62,654 nt of DNA from Clostridia bacterium. Lineage in GTDB: Bacteria > Bacillota > DSM-521 > Neomoorellales > SLTJ01. The notes beneath the pieces were generated by a model, which was given only the letters and a program-made list of their open reading frames with translations, did not search any database and was not told the DNA's origin. Location: contig JANLFO010000013.1 of assembly GCA_024653205.1 (NCBI GenBank), positions 1 to 62,654 on the forward strand, read 5' to 3'. The translations under genes were made by a program, and so were the position numbers. Shown here piece after piece: positions 8,298 to 16,076 of the stretch. Within the stretch, counting starts at the first letter, position 1, and each line of letters begins with the position of its first letter.

Positions 8298-9737
8298 TTG
8301 CTCGAGAGTTACGAGGGAGGACAGTACCAGCCGTTAAAGCCGGAAGATATCCGTGCCATCCACGAGGTGAGCGTGCGGCTGCTGGAGGAAGTGGGGGTTA
8401 AGGTTCCCAATGCCGAGGTGCTAGAGATTTTTGCCGAAAAAGGCGCCCCGGTGGACCGGGAGAGGGCCGTAGTCCGCATCCCCAGGTCCATGCTGGAAGA
8501 CGCCATTGACACCGCCCCTTCCTCGGTCGTCCTTTGCGGTCGGGAAGACCAATACGACCTGCTGCTGGAAGGAAAGCGAACCCATCTGGGCACCGGTGGC
8601 ACGGTGCTGAACGTCCTGGATCTGGAGACCGGGCGGCGCCGTCCGGCCGGCATGGACGACCTGCGGCAACTGGCCCGGCTGGTGGACGCCCTGGAAAACA
8701 TCCAGTTTTACGTCATCCCGGCCTACCCCGACGGGGTGCCGGCCGAGAAGGTAGACGTGAACCGCTTCTTTTCGGCCCTGACCAATACCTCCAAGCACGT
8801 CATGGGCGGCGTATACACCATCCAGGGGATCCGCGACGTAGTAGCCATGGCCGAAGAGATCGCCGGCGGCCGCGAAGCGCTGCGGGAGCGGCCTTTAATC
8901 TCCATGATTACCTGCGTCATGAGCCCTTTGGTTTTAGACGAAACTTACTCGGCCCTGGAGGTGGAGGTAGCCCGCCAAGGGATCCCCCTGGTTTGCCCCG
9001 CCGAACCCCTGGCCGGGGCCACCAGCCCGGTAACCCTGGCCGGCACGATAGCCACCAGCAATGCGGAAACCCTGAGCGGAGTGGTACTGGCCCAATTGGT
9101 GAACCCCGGTAGCCCCACCATCTACGGCACCGTAGCCAGTACCATGGACATGCAGACCGGGTGCTATCTTTCCGGTAGTGTGGAAATGGGGTTGCTCAAC
9201 GCCGCTTCGGCCCAGATGGCCCAATTTTACCGGCTACCCATTTACGCCACCGCCGGCATGAGCGATGCCAAGGTCCCGGACGTGCAGGCCGGGTACGAAA
9301 AGGCGGCTACCGCCATGATGGTGGCCCTGGCCGGAGCCAACTACATCCACGATGCCGCCGGTTTCCTGGAGTTTTGCACCACCATTTCCTACGAGCAACT
9401 GGTGATTGACAACGACATTCTAGGCATGTGTCTGCGGGCCGTACGCGGCATTGAAGTAACCAAGGAAACCCTGGCCGAAGAGGTGGTGAGGAAGGTGGGG
9501 CCGGGCGGGAACTTTCTCGCCGAGGAGCACACGGTACGCAATTTCCGGCGTGAACTCTACTTCCCCACGCTAGCGGACCGGCGCCTGCGCCGGGGATGGG
9601 AGCAGGACGGGGCCAAGGATGCCGCCGCCCGGGCGCGGGAAAAGGCCAGGGAAATCCTGGCCGAGCACCGACCCCGACCCCTGGAGGCCCGAGTGGAGGC
9701 CAACATCCGTAGCCGTCTGGGCCATTTGCTCCTGTAG
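8298..9737 (+). CDS. MttB-family corrinoid methyltransferase, copy 2
   Basis: This is a 479-residue non-pyrrolysine MttB homologue starting at TTG 8298 with GGGGAGGAG 9 bases upstream. It shares with copy 1 the segments DALENIQFYVIPAYP / LDNLDFFLRPVN, NRFFSALTNTSKHVMGG and YATAGMSDAKVPDVQAGYEK, but has a shorter N-terminus. The two copies have clearly diverged, so different substrates or cooperating subunits are both possible. It is followed closely by the methyltetrahydrofolate methyltransferase and the second corrinoid protein, the standard set for sending methyl groups into the folate pool. Confidence 0.9.
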   Translation: MLESYEGGQYQPLKPEDIRAIHEVSVRLLEEVGVKVPNAEVLEIFAEKGAPVDRERAVVRIPRSMLEDAIDTAPSSVVLCGREDQYDLLLEGKRTHLGTGGTVLNVLDLETGRRRPAGMDDLRQLARLVDALENIQFYVIPAYPDGVPAEKVDVNRFFSALTNTSKHVMGGVYTIQGIRDVVAMAEEIAGGREALRERPLISMITCVMSPLVLDETYSALEVEVARQGIPLVCPAEPLAGATSPVTLAGTIATSNAETLSGVVLAQLVNPGSPTIYGTVASTMDMQTGCYLSGSVEMGLLNAASAQMAQFYRLPIYATAGMSDAKVPDVQAGYEKAATAMMVALAGANYIHDAAGFLEFCTTISYEQLVIDNDILGMCLRAVRGIEVTKETLAEEVVRKVGPGGNFLAEEHTVRNFRRELYFPTLADRRLRRGWEQDGAKDAAARAREKAREILAEHRPRPLEARVEANIRSRLGHLLL

Positions 9738-9832
9738 GCTCTTCTTTGGGGCGGGCCTTAGTGAAGGCCCGTGGCATCAATGTCGGGTCGAACAGGATCC
9801 GGCAGACGGAAAAATCAACGGGAGGGATAGGT

Positions 9833-10630
9833 ATCTTAATCATCGGCGAGCTGATAAACGCTGCCCGCCGCCCGGTGCGGGAGGCGGTTCTAAACCGCAA
9901 CCGGCAGGTAATCCAGGAGCTGGCCGCAAACCAGGTCCGGGCCGGTGCTGACTACCTGGACGTGAACGTGGCTGCCGGCTTGGGCGATGTGGAGCGGGAG
10001 GCCGCAGACATAGAGTGGGCTATAGGAGTCATCCGGGAAGTCACGGATAAACCCCTGGCCATTGATACCACGGACCCCACCGTGCTGGAGCGGGGTTTGC
10101 AAGCCGCCGGCCCGGGGGCCATGGTGAATTCCATTAGCCTGGAGAGCAACTGGTTAGAACCCTTCCTCCAACTGGCGGCCCGGTACGAAGCCCTGGCCAT
10201 CGTTCTGCCGGTCTCGGACGCCGGGATACCCCGGGATCCGGAGGAACGGCTGGCCAACTGCCGGGAGCTTTTTGCCGCCGCCCAGAGGGCTGGTATGGCG
10301 GCCAACCGGCTCTACTTTGATCCCCTGGTGATGCCCCTGAGCGTGGCCGCGGACTACGGGCGGACCGCCCTGGAAACCCTTGCCGGCCTCCGCCGGCAGG
10401 GGTGGCAGACCACCATGGGGCTGAGCAACATCTCCTACGGCCTACCGGCCAGGAAGGTCCTGAACCGCGCCTTCCTGAGCATGGCCGTGGCCGTGGGTTT
10501 GGATTCCGTCATCCTCGATCCCCTGGACCGGGGATTGCGCGCCGCACTGGTCGCCAGCCTGGCCCTGGCCGGGCAGGACCCGATGTGTGCCGGTTACCTG
10601 CGGGCGTACCGCCGGGGCGAGCTGGCCTAA
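9833..10630 (+). CDS. mtgA: Methyltetrahydrofolate:corrinoid methyltransferase (MtgA/AcsE family)
   Basis: The enzyme exchanges a methyl group between a corrinoid protein and tetrahydrofolate. It has a DHPS-like TIM barrel with GADYLDVNVA, KPLAIDTTDP, FDPLVMPLS and GLSNISYGLP, all typical of the MtgA/AcsE/MtvA group. No ATG, GTG or TTG is well placed. GGGAGG (9820-9825) is followed 7 bases later by ATC 9833, giving ATC-TTA-ATC-ATC-GGC-GAG, which aligns with the usual MLIIGE N-terminus and yields 265 residues, the family length. GTG 9761 is the nearest ordinary start (24 residues longer, weak ribosome site). The family call is firm; the AUC start is a proposal. Confidence 0.9.
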   Translation: MLIIGELINAARRPVREAVLNRNRQVIQELAANQVRAGADYLDVNVAAGLGDVEREAADIEWAIGVIREVTDKPLAIDTTDPTVLERGLQAAGPGAMVNSISLESNWLEPFLQLAARYEALAIVLPVSDAGIPRDPEERLANCRELFAAAQRAGMAANRLYFDPLVMPLSVAADYGRTALETLAGLRRQGWQTTMGLSNISYGLPARKVLNRAFLSMAVAVGLDSVILDPLDRGLRAALVASLALAGQDPMCAGYLRAYRRGELA

Positions 10631-10656
10631 CCGGAGTTTCTTTGGGGGGTGTTAAG

Positions 10657-11301
10657 GTGGCAGACTTAGAGCGGCTTGCCCGAGCCGTTATTGAGGGGGA
10701 GGCGGCAACGGTCAAACAACTGGTAGAGCAGGCCTTGAGTGAAGGTCTGGCGGCAGACACCATTCTGCAGGAGGGCCTGCTGAAAGGCCTGGGCGTGGTG
10801 GGAGAGAAATTCGGGAAACAGGAAATGTTCTTGCCCGAGGTGATGATGTCCGCTAAGGCCATGCAGGCAGGCCTGGAACTGTTGCGCCCGCACCTGGAGG
10901 CCGGCCAGTCAGGCGCGGGGCTGCGGGGCAAGGTAGTTCTGGGTACGGTGGAGGGTGACATTCACGACATCGGCAAGAACCTGGTGGCAATGATGCTAAC
11001 CGCCAACGGGTTTCAGGTGATCGACCTGGGGGTAAACGTCAAGCCGGAGGACTTCGTGCTGGCCTGCCAGGAACACCAGCCCCAGTTTGTGGGCATGTCC
11101 GCGCTGCTCAATACCACCATGCCGGCCATGGCCCGGACCATAACTGCCCTCGAGGCGGCCGGCCTGAGGAACGGCGGGTTGCAGGTGATGGTCGGTGGGG
11201 CTCCGGTCACCCCGGAGTTTGCCTCCCGCATCGGTGCGGATATTTACGCCGACGATGCCCTGGAAGCCGTGCGCCTGCTCCGGAAAGCCGTGGGGTGGTG
11301 A
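10657..11301 (+). CDS. Corrinoid (methyl carrier) protein, copy 2
   Basis: This 214-residue MttC/MtgC-type protein starts at GTG 10657 behind GGGGGGTG. It has the B12-binding-2 helical cap (GEKFGKQEMFLPEVMMSAKAM), the cobalt-ligand motif EGDIHDIGKNLV, SALLNTTM and GGAPVTPEFA. It is similar to the corrinoid protein at 6002. Its place directly after mtgA and the second mttB-like gene suggests it shuttles methyl groups between these two enzymes. Its last codons overlap the ribosome site of the next gene. Confidence 0.92.
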   Translation: MADLERLARAVIEGEAATVKQLVEQALSEGLAADTILQEGLLKGLGVVGEKFGKQEMFLPEVMMSAKAMQAGLELLRPHLEAGQSGAGLRGKVVLGTVEGDIHDIGKNLVAMMLTANGFQVIDLGVNVKPEDFVLACQEHQPQFVGMSALLNTTMPAMARTITALEAAGLRNGGLQVMVGGAPVTPEFASRIGADIYADDALEAVRLLRKAVGW

Positions 11302-11306
11302 TTTCT

Positions 11307-11969
11307 TTGCGTGGTCTGAAGGAGCTGGAGTTTGACCCCCAGCAGTTGGTGGTGTCCCGGCGGGAGGTCTACCGTTACCTGGGCTGCAAACACGTGGGGC
11401 AGGTTTCCTCTCGTCTCCGCAGGATGGTGGAAGAACAGATGGAGACGGCCCGCGAGTGGCTGGTGCCGCGCGCCGTCTACCGGGTGGTACCGACTGATCT
11501 CCTTTCCTCCCGAGAGATTTTTGCCGATGCCCGGGAAGTGGCCCTGGCGGTGTGCACGGTCGGGGAAAGGGTGGAAGAAAAGATATCAGAGCTTTTTCGC
11601 CGGGGCGATGCCGCCACCGCCTTGGTGGTGGACGCCATCGGCTCGGCGGCGACCGAAGCCGTGGCAAACGCCGCCAACGAGGAAATCGACCGGCTGGCCC
11701 AGGAGCGAGGATGGTACACCACCCGCCGCTTCAGCCCGGGTTACGGCAATTGGCCGGTAGAGGAGCAACAACTGATCTTCCGCCATTTCCCCGGCCAGCC
11801 GGTCGGGGTCCGCCTGACCTGCGGCCACATGATGCTCCCCCGGAAGTCGGTTTCCTTTGCCGTAAAAATGGGGCCGCTGCCCATGGCGGAAGTCAATCCC
11901 GGGCGCTGCCCGGTTTGCAACCACCGGGATAGGTGCGCCTACCGGGACGACCGCCTGTGTGCCGGGTGA
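11307..11969 (+). CDS. Stand-alone MetH activation-domain protein, probable corrinoid reactivator
   Basis: The 220-residue product matches the reductive activation domain of cobalamin-dependent methionine synthase: AVCTVGERVEEKI, VVDAIGSAATEAVAN and the SAM-binding segment RRFSPGYGNWP. It ends in a Cys pair (CPVCNHRDRC) not usual for MetH, which may bind a metal or receive electrons. TTG 11307 is chosen because GGTGGTGA (11294-11301) resembles the anti-ribosome consensus 5 bases upstream; GTG 11295/11298 are alternatives overlapping the previous stop. It probably returns inactive cob(II)alamin in the two corrinoid proteins to cob(I)alamin using SAM. No RamA-type ferredoxin activator is present nearby. 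Confidence 0.85.
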   Translation: MRGLKELEFDPQQLVVSRREVYRYLGCKHVGQVSSRLRRMVEEQMETAREWLVPRAVYRVVPTDLLSSREIFADAREVALAVCTVGERVEEKISELFRRGDAATALVVDAIGSAATEAVANAANEEIDRLAQERGWYTTRRFSPGYGNWPVEEQQLIFRHFPGQPVGVRLTCGHMMLPRKSVSFAVKMGPLPMAEVNPGRCPVCNHRDRCAYRDDRLCAG

Positions 11970-11996
11970 TGGCCGGTCATCCCGGCACACAGGCGG
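11951..11996 (+). terminator. Large hairpin ending the methyltransferase operon
   Basis: A perfect 16-base stem (CCGCCTGTGTGCCGGG at 11951-11966 with its complement at 11981-11996) closes a 14-base loop. The left arm is the coding end of the preceding gene and the stop codon lies in the loop. There is no T run, so it may be an RNA-stabilising or weak terminator structure. Confidence 0.55.
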
Positions 11997-12360
11997 TCAT
12001 ATAGAGCCAAAGCCCGTATCGGGTCCACCCTCGGACTCGTGGCCGCAAGCCAGTTAATCAACGGTATGACGGCCTTGTCTATCACTACCCGCTCATTGCC
12101 CAGGAACCGATTCACTAACTTAATCGACCTGGAACCCAACGGCCACCGAAAACGCCAGCAACCCTTCATTTTCTACGACGCTTGGGACAATGCCGCCGCT
12201 TCTGCCAACTGCGCTTGATTGCAGTCGGGAAGGAATCTTTCGGCTAAAGGCGAAGTGCACCATGGAGGTAAAAGAAAGGCGTCCTTTGCGCATCGCTCAA
12301 AAAAAATATCGGCTTCGGTGGCAAAACCCGTCTGATCTCTAATCTGGAAGGAGTTGTCCC
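11997..12360. other. Gap without a recognised gene
   Basis: The frame on the minus strand through 12169-11942 reads like protein for a stretch (RVVIDKAVIPLINWLAATSP, DPIRALALYDRL) but has no ribosome site and runs into the hairpin. It may be a decayed gene fragment and was not identified. The ribosome site GGAAGGAG for the channel gene is near 12345-12352. Confidence 0.3.
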
Positions 12361-13380
12361 TTGAGCTTCCTGATTCTCTTGTGGCGGCGTCTCTGGCGGG
12401 GCCCACGCCCAGCTTCCCGCTACTGGAAGGTAGCTCTATTCCTCGTAATTCTAGTACTCGCAGGCGCAACGTTAGTCACTTACTTTGAACGGGATGTCAA
12501 CGACCAGTTTCAGGCCTGGAGCGATGGGTTGTGGTGGAGTCTGGTAACAATTACCACCGTTGGCTACGGCGATAAGTTCCCGGTAACTACCGGAGGGCGC
12601 GTAATCGCCCTGCTCACGATGGTAGGAGGCATCGGTGCCTTTGGGTACCTGGCCGGCACCTTCCTGGAACAAATTTTGCGACACGAAAGGGGAAGGCTGG
12701 CGGTGACGTGGCGAGGACACTATGTTATCTGCGACTTTAGCTTTAAGGCCCTCAGTGTCGTGGACGAGCTCTTGGCTCTGAACCCCACGGCGAGGATTGT
12801 CCTGCTTGCCAATTTTGAGGAAAACCCCCTGAGTAATTATCCCCAGGTACACTTCATTAGGGGAAACAGCACCGATGAGGCCGATCTACGCAGGGCCAAC
12901 GTCGGCCAAGCCCGGGGCGTTATCGTCCTGGCCGAGGCCGGTTTGCCTGAGGCCGAAGCCGATGCCCACTCTGCCTTGACCACACTGGCCGTGCGCCACC
13001 TAAACCCGAACTGCTGGATCAGTGCCGAGATTCTCCACCCCAGGAACCGCCAGCACTTGCAACGGGCCGGAGCGGACACCATCATCTGCACTGGAGAGAT
13101 GTCCAGTCGCCTTCTGGTCCAGGCCAGCATTTCGCGTTACGCCATTGAGATGATACGGGAAATTCTCACCACCCAGCGGGGCAACGAGATCTATGAGGCC
13201 ACGTTACCGCAAGAACTGGTGGGCCAGACCTTTGCCAGCGCGCTAAAAAGTCTTTACCGGCGACGGGCCATTCTCTTGGGCCTGGCGCGGGACGGCAAAA
13301 TCCTGACTAATCCCGATCCCAACCTGCTGCTGGCCTCAAATGACGTAATCATTTACCTGGCCGAACAGGCCATCCTTTAG
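12361..13380 (+). CDS. Potassium channel protein, two-helix pore plus RCK (TrkA-N/TrkA-C) domain
   Basis: The protein has a TM helix (about residues 25-45), a pore loop with the selectivity filter TTVGYGDKFP, and a second TM helix (about 75-100), followed by an RCK/TrkA-N domain and a TrkA-C-like tail. It would form a tetrameric K+ channel gated by a cytoplasmic ligand ring. The first strand-loop of the RCK domain reads HYVICDFSFKALSVVDEL rather than the usual glycine-rich nucleotide loop, so NAD binding may be lost. Start TTG 12361 lies about 9 bases after GGAAGGAG. No operon partner is evident. Confidence 0.9.
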   Translation: MSFLILLWRRLWRGPRPASRYWKVALFLVILVLAGATLVTYFERDVNDQFQAWSDGLWWSLVTITTVGYGDKFPVTTGGRVIALLTMVGGIGAFGYLAGTFLEQILRHERGRLAVTWRGHYVICDFSFKALSVVDELLALNPTARIVLLANFEENPLSNYPQVHFIRGNSTDEADLRRANVGQARGVIVLAEAGLPEAEADAHSALTTLAVRHLNPNCWISAEILHPRNRQHLQRAGADTIICTGEMSSRLLVQASISRYAIEMIREILTTQRGNEIYEATLPQELVGQTFASALKSLYRRRAILLGLARDGKILTNPDPNLLLASNDVIIYLAEQAIL

Positions 13381-13454
13381 AGGCAGCAAGGGTAGTCGTG
13401 GCCGGTGGCTTCAGTTTCTGGGGGGAAGGGCTCGAAGGTCCTAGTGCCTCTCCA

Positions 13455-13685
13455 TGGAATCGAATGGAATCGAATGGAAGGGGGCTAGCCCCCGTCCTCT
13501 CGCACTACTGGACATGCGGGTCCGCATCCGGCACTTCGTCAAGCTTGAGGAGTTGCGTCGTGGCATGCGATTAGGCTGAGACCTTGAGTCCGCCAGTAGG
13601 CGTGTTCAGGGCTCTGTTCATTGAGCCATCCGCCATGGCCCTTTGCGGCCATCGGCAAGCTGACTACCCTCCCTCAATAGCAACA
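13455..13685 (-). mobile_element. Decayed 3' end of a group II intron (reverse transcriptase tail plus domains V-VI)
   Basis: Read on the minus strand, 13660-13540 encodes in broken frames the end of an intron maturase (GRKGPWRMAQ, then GLSLIACHDATPQA and stop), resembling the usual SRKGPWRLA ... LGLVSL tail. After it, 13538-13500 can fold as domain V (GTGCCGGATGCGG, CCGCATGTCC, then GTGCGAGAGG). Next comes GACGGGGGCTAGCCCCC (13496-13480), typical of domain VI and the 3' end. The 5' part is absent. A 10-base direct repeat (TTCCATTCGA, twice in tandem) marks the end. It fills the gap between the K+ channel and CLC genes. Confidence 0.75.
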
Positions 13686-13729
13686 ACTCTTTAAGGTATT
13701 AAGGTATAATGGTAACGAGGTGGTACAAG

Positions 13730-15544
13730 ATGCCGGCGCCGGATACAGAAACGGAAGGAAAACCACCGTTGTTTGCGAACCGACTTGCCGGACTTGAACT
13801 GAACCGGACCAACGTTGCGGTCATCCTTGCCGTCATCATCGGAATCGGAGCCGGCCTTTTTGCCTGCATCTTCCGCCAAATGATCGCCCTCGCGCAGGGT
13901 TTGTTTTTCGGTCAGGGCCAGACGTTGGGAGCGTGGCTGGGGGACGCCTGGGTGATCGTGATCCCCGCTCTCGGCGGCCTGCTGGTGGGGCCCCTGACCC
14001 ATTTCCTGGCCCGGGAAGCTAAAGGCCACGGCGTCCCCGAGGTAATGGAGAGCGTCAGCCTGCGCGGCGGGCGCATTCGCCTCCGGGTGATTGCGGTCAA
14101 GGCGCTCGCTTCGGCCACCTGTATCGGTTCGGGCGGTTCGGTGGGCCGGGAAGGCCCTATCATCCAAATGGGCTCGGCCATTGGCTCAAGCATCGGCCAG
14201 ATTCTCCGGGTCCCGGAACCGATGCTGAGAACCCTGGTGGCATGCGGCGCGGCGGCCGGGATCGCGGCCACCTTTAATACTCCCATTGCTGGGGTAATTT
14301 TTGCCCTGGAAATAATCCTAGGTGAATTTACGGCGAGCAACTTTGGCCTACTGGTCGTCTCCTCCGTAACCGCCTCTCTCCTGAGCCGGGTCCTTTTGGG
14401 CGATAACCCTGCTTTCGCGGTCCCCGCCTACTACCAGCTTCACCACCCGGTGGAGCTACTCTTTTACGTCTTCCTGGGTCTGGCGGCCGGGGCAGTGGGG
14501 GCTGCTTTTACCCGCCTTCTTTATTTCTTGGAAGACTTCTTTGATAAGATAAAGTACTTGCCGGCCTACTTACAGCCGGCCGTAGGCGGACTGGCTCTCG
14601 GCCTAATCGGCTGGAAGCTGCCGCAAATCTTCGGGATAGGCTACGAGACCGTAAGCCTTGCCCTCGCCGGTGAGTTAACCCTGGGTCTTTTGATCATCCT
14701 CCTCCTGGCCAAGCTCGTGGCCACCAGTCTCACCCTCGGTAGTGGCGGGTCGGGCGGTATCTTTGCGCCCTCCCTTTTTATGGGTGCCATGCTGGGTGGA
14801 TTATGGGGAACTTTAATCCACACGGTCTACCCGCAGCTTACCGCGCCCAGCGGGGCGTACTCTTTAGTCGGAATGGGCGCGGTGGTGGCGGCTACCACCC
14901 AGGCTCCCATCCAAGCAATTCTCATCGTTTTTGAAATGACAAGAGACTACCGCATCATCCTCCCTCTAATGATGGCTTGCGTAGTCGGTACCTTTATCGC
15001 CCAACGGCTTAGCAAAGAAAGCATCTACACCATGAAGCTGGCACGCCGTGGCATTTCTTTGCGCAGTGGCCACGATCTGAACGTACTCCGCGCTATTACC
15101 GTGGAGCAGGCCATGTCGGCCGAGGTGGTGAGTGTGCGCGTGAACGAAACTCTAAATGAAGTTGTCACCAACATGCAGCGGTATCACTACAACGGCTTCC
15201 CCGTAGTCGACCACGAAGGGTCTCTGTGCGGGATCATTACACTCGCGGACGTTCGTGCCACTTTGCCCGACCAACCCCACGAAAGATTGAAAGTACCCGT
15301 AGCCCGGGTAATGAAGCGCCGGGTCCATACGATTACGCCTCAAGCAAGCCTGGAGGAGGCTTTTCGACAGTTTGCCTTACGCAACGTGGAAAGGCTGATT
15401 GTGGTAAATGATCACGACCCGCGCAAGCCGGCCGGCGTGCTTACCGTGCGCGACGTAATCGGCGCTTATCACCGCGCCCTCCTGGAGCACCCCCGCGGCG
15501 TCCCTCTCGCGGACTCGTGCGCCGGGGCCGGTATTCTCACCTGA
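13730..15544 (+). CDS. CLC-family chloride channel/transporter with C-terminal CBS pair
   Basis: About 600 residues: a membrane CLC domain (to about residue 430) followed by two CBS domains. Signature loops are GSGGSVGREGPIIQMG (with the gating glutamate), AGIAATFNTPIAGVIFALE and GSGGSGGIFAPSLF. After the conserved Glu of FALE comes Ile where the H+-exchanger ClcA has a second Glu, so proton coupling may differ. CBS domains (VEQAMSAEVVSV, VARVMKRRVHTI) may sense nucleotides. ATG 13730 is 6 bases after GAGGTGG; ATG 13709 is in frame but has no ribosome site. Confidence 0.92.
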   Translation: MPAPDTETEGKPPLFANRLAGLELNRTNVAVILAVIIGIGAGLFACIFRQMIALAQGLFFGQGQTLGAWLGDAWVIVIPALGGLLVGPLTHFLAREAKGHGVPEVMESVSLRGGRIRLRVIAVKALASATCIGSGGSVGREGPIIQMGSAIGSSIGQILRVPEPMLRTLVACGAAAGIAATFNTPIAGVIFALEIILGEFTASNFGLLVVSSVTASLLSRVLLGDNPAFAVPAYYQLHHPVELLFYVFLGLAAGAVGAAFTRLLYFLEDFFDKIKYLPAYLQPAVGGLALGLIGWKLPQIFGIGYETVSLALAGELTLGLLIILLLAKLVATSLTLGSGGSGGIFAPSLFMGAMLGGLWGTLIHTVYPQLTAPSGAYSLVGMGAVVAATTQAPIQAILIVFEMTRDYRIILPLMMACVVGTFIAQRLSKESIYTMKLARRGISLRSGHDLNVLRAITVEQAMSAEVVSVRVNETLNEVVTNMQRYHYNGFPVVDHEGSLCGIITLADVRATLPDQPHERLKVPVARVMKRRVHTITPQASLEEAFRQFALRNVERLIVVNDHDPRKPAGVLTVRDVIGAYHRALLEHPRGVPLADSCAGAGILT

Positions 15545-15653
15545 GGCGCGCCGTACGTGGTGTAGGATTATGATGCTCTTAACCCGGCCGCCCGCGCCAG
15601 TGGCCTTGCAACCAAGGCCGGAAGGCCAGCAGCAAGTAAGGGGGTAATGGGAG

Positions 15654-15991
15654 ATGTGGTTTAAGAGCGGGGAGCATGAACAAGCCTTTGCCGAACTGAA
15701 GGCACGGGCGCGGGTGACAGGCGGAAAGAACTTCCTGGCGGCCCTCTACGTCCTGGGGGCGACCGGGAAAAGCCTGAACAAGTACGTCTTTCCTGGAGAG
15801 ATACACTTCGCGGAACTGACCAAAGATGCCGCTCCCTGGTCTAGCCTAGCGGGGAAAAGGCCCTGGTCAAACCGGCGGCCACGCTTTTCAACAGCATGGC
15901 CTGGCCGGTAACGGTGGAGGATGCCTTTTACAGTCTGGACCGGGATAACCTCCAGGTAGCGTTGGAGGCAGTGAGGATGCGCTACAGCTAG
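15654..15991 (+). pseudogene. Frameshifted small gene of unknown function
   Basis: ATG 15654 opens a frame (MWFKSGEHEQAFAELKARAR ... KYVFPGEIHFAEL) that leaves its natural continuation at the GGGGAAAAGG run near 15849-15858. From there the -1 frame continues sensibly (KALVKPAATLFNSMAW, VTVEDAFYSLDRDNLQVAL) to TAG 15989. One missing base in the run would restore about 112 residues. A perfect hairpin (GGCCTTG, CAAC, CAAGGCC at 15602-15619) lies upstream. The run does not fit a standard -1 slippery heptamer, so mutation or a sequence error is more likely than programmed shifting. The family was not recognised. Confidence 0.6.
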
Positions 15992-16024
15992 GCCCCAGGA
16001 CGCGCCAGAAGCCTCCAGGAGCGA

Positions 16025-16056
16025 TAAAAAAGCGGGGGTACATGTTAAACCCGCTC
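16025..16056 (-). terminator. Rho-independent terminator of the coiled-coil gene
   Basis: On the minus strand AGCGGG and CCCGCT form a stem (16050-16055 with 16031-16036) followed by a run of six T (16030-16025), just after the stop of the gene at 16077. Confidence 0.7.
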
Positions 16057-16076
16057 ACTCACAGGGCCAATCTGGT

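Noticed and set aside
4315-9737. Pyrrolysine-containing MttB
   Set aside because: Neither mttB-like gene has an in-frame amber codon and no pyl genes are present.
13703-13709. TATAAT before the CLC gene as its promoter
   Set aside because: The predicted start would fall on the ribosome site of ATG 13730 and there is no -35 box.
15849-15858. Programmed -1 frameshift in the small gene at 15654
   Set aside because: GCG GGG AAA AGG does not fit an X XXY YYZ slippery site and no downstream pseudoknot is evident.
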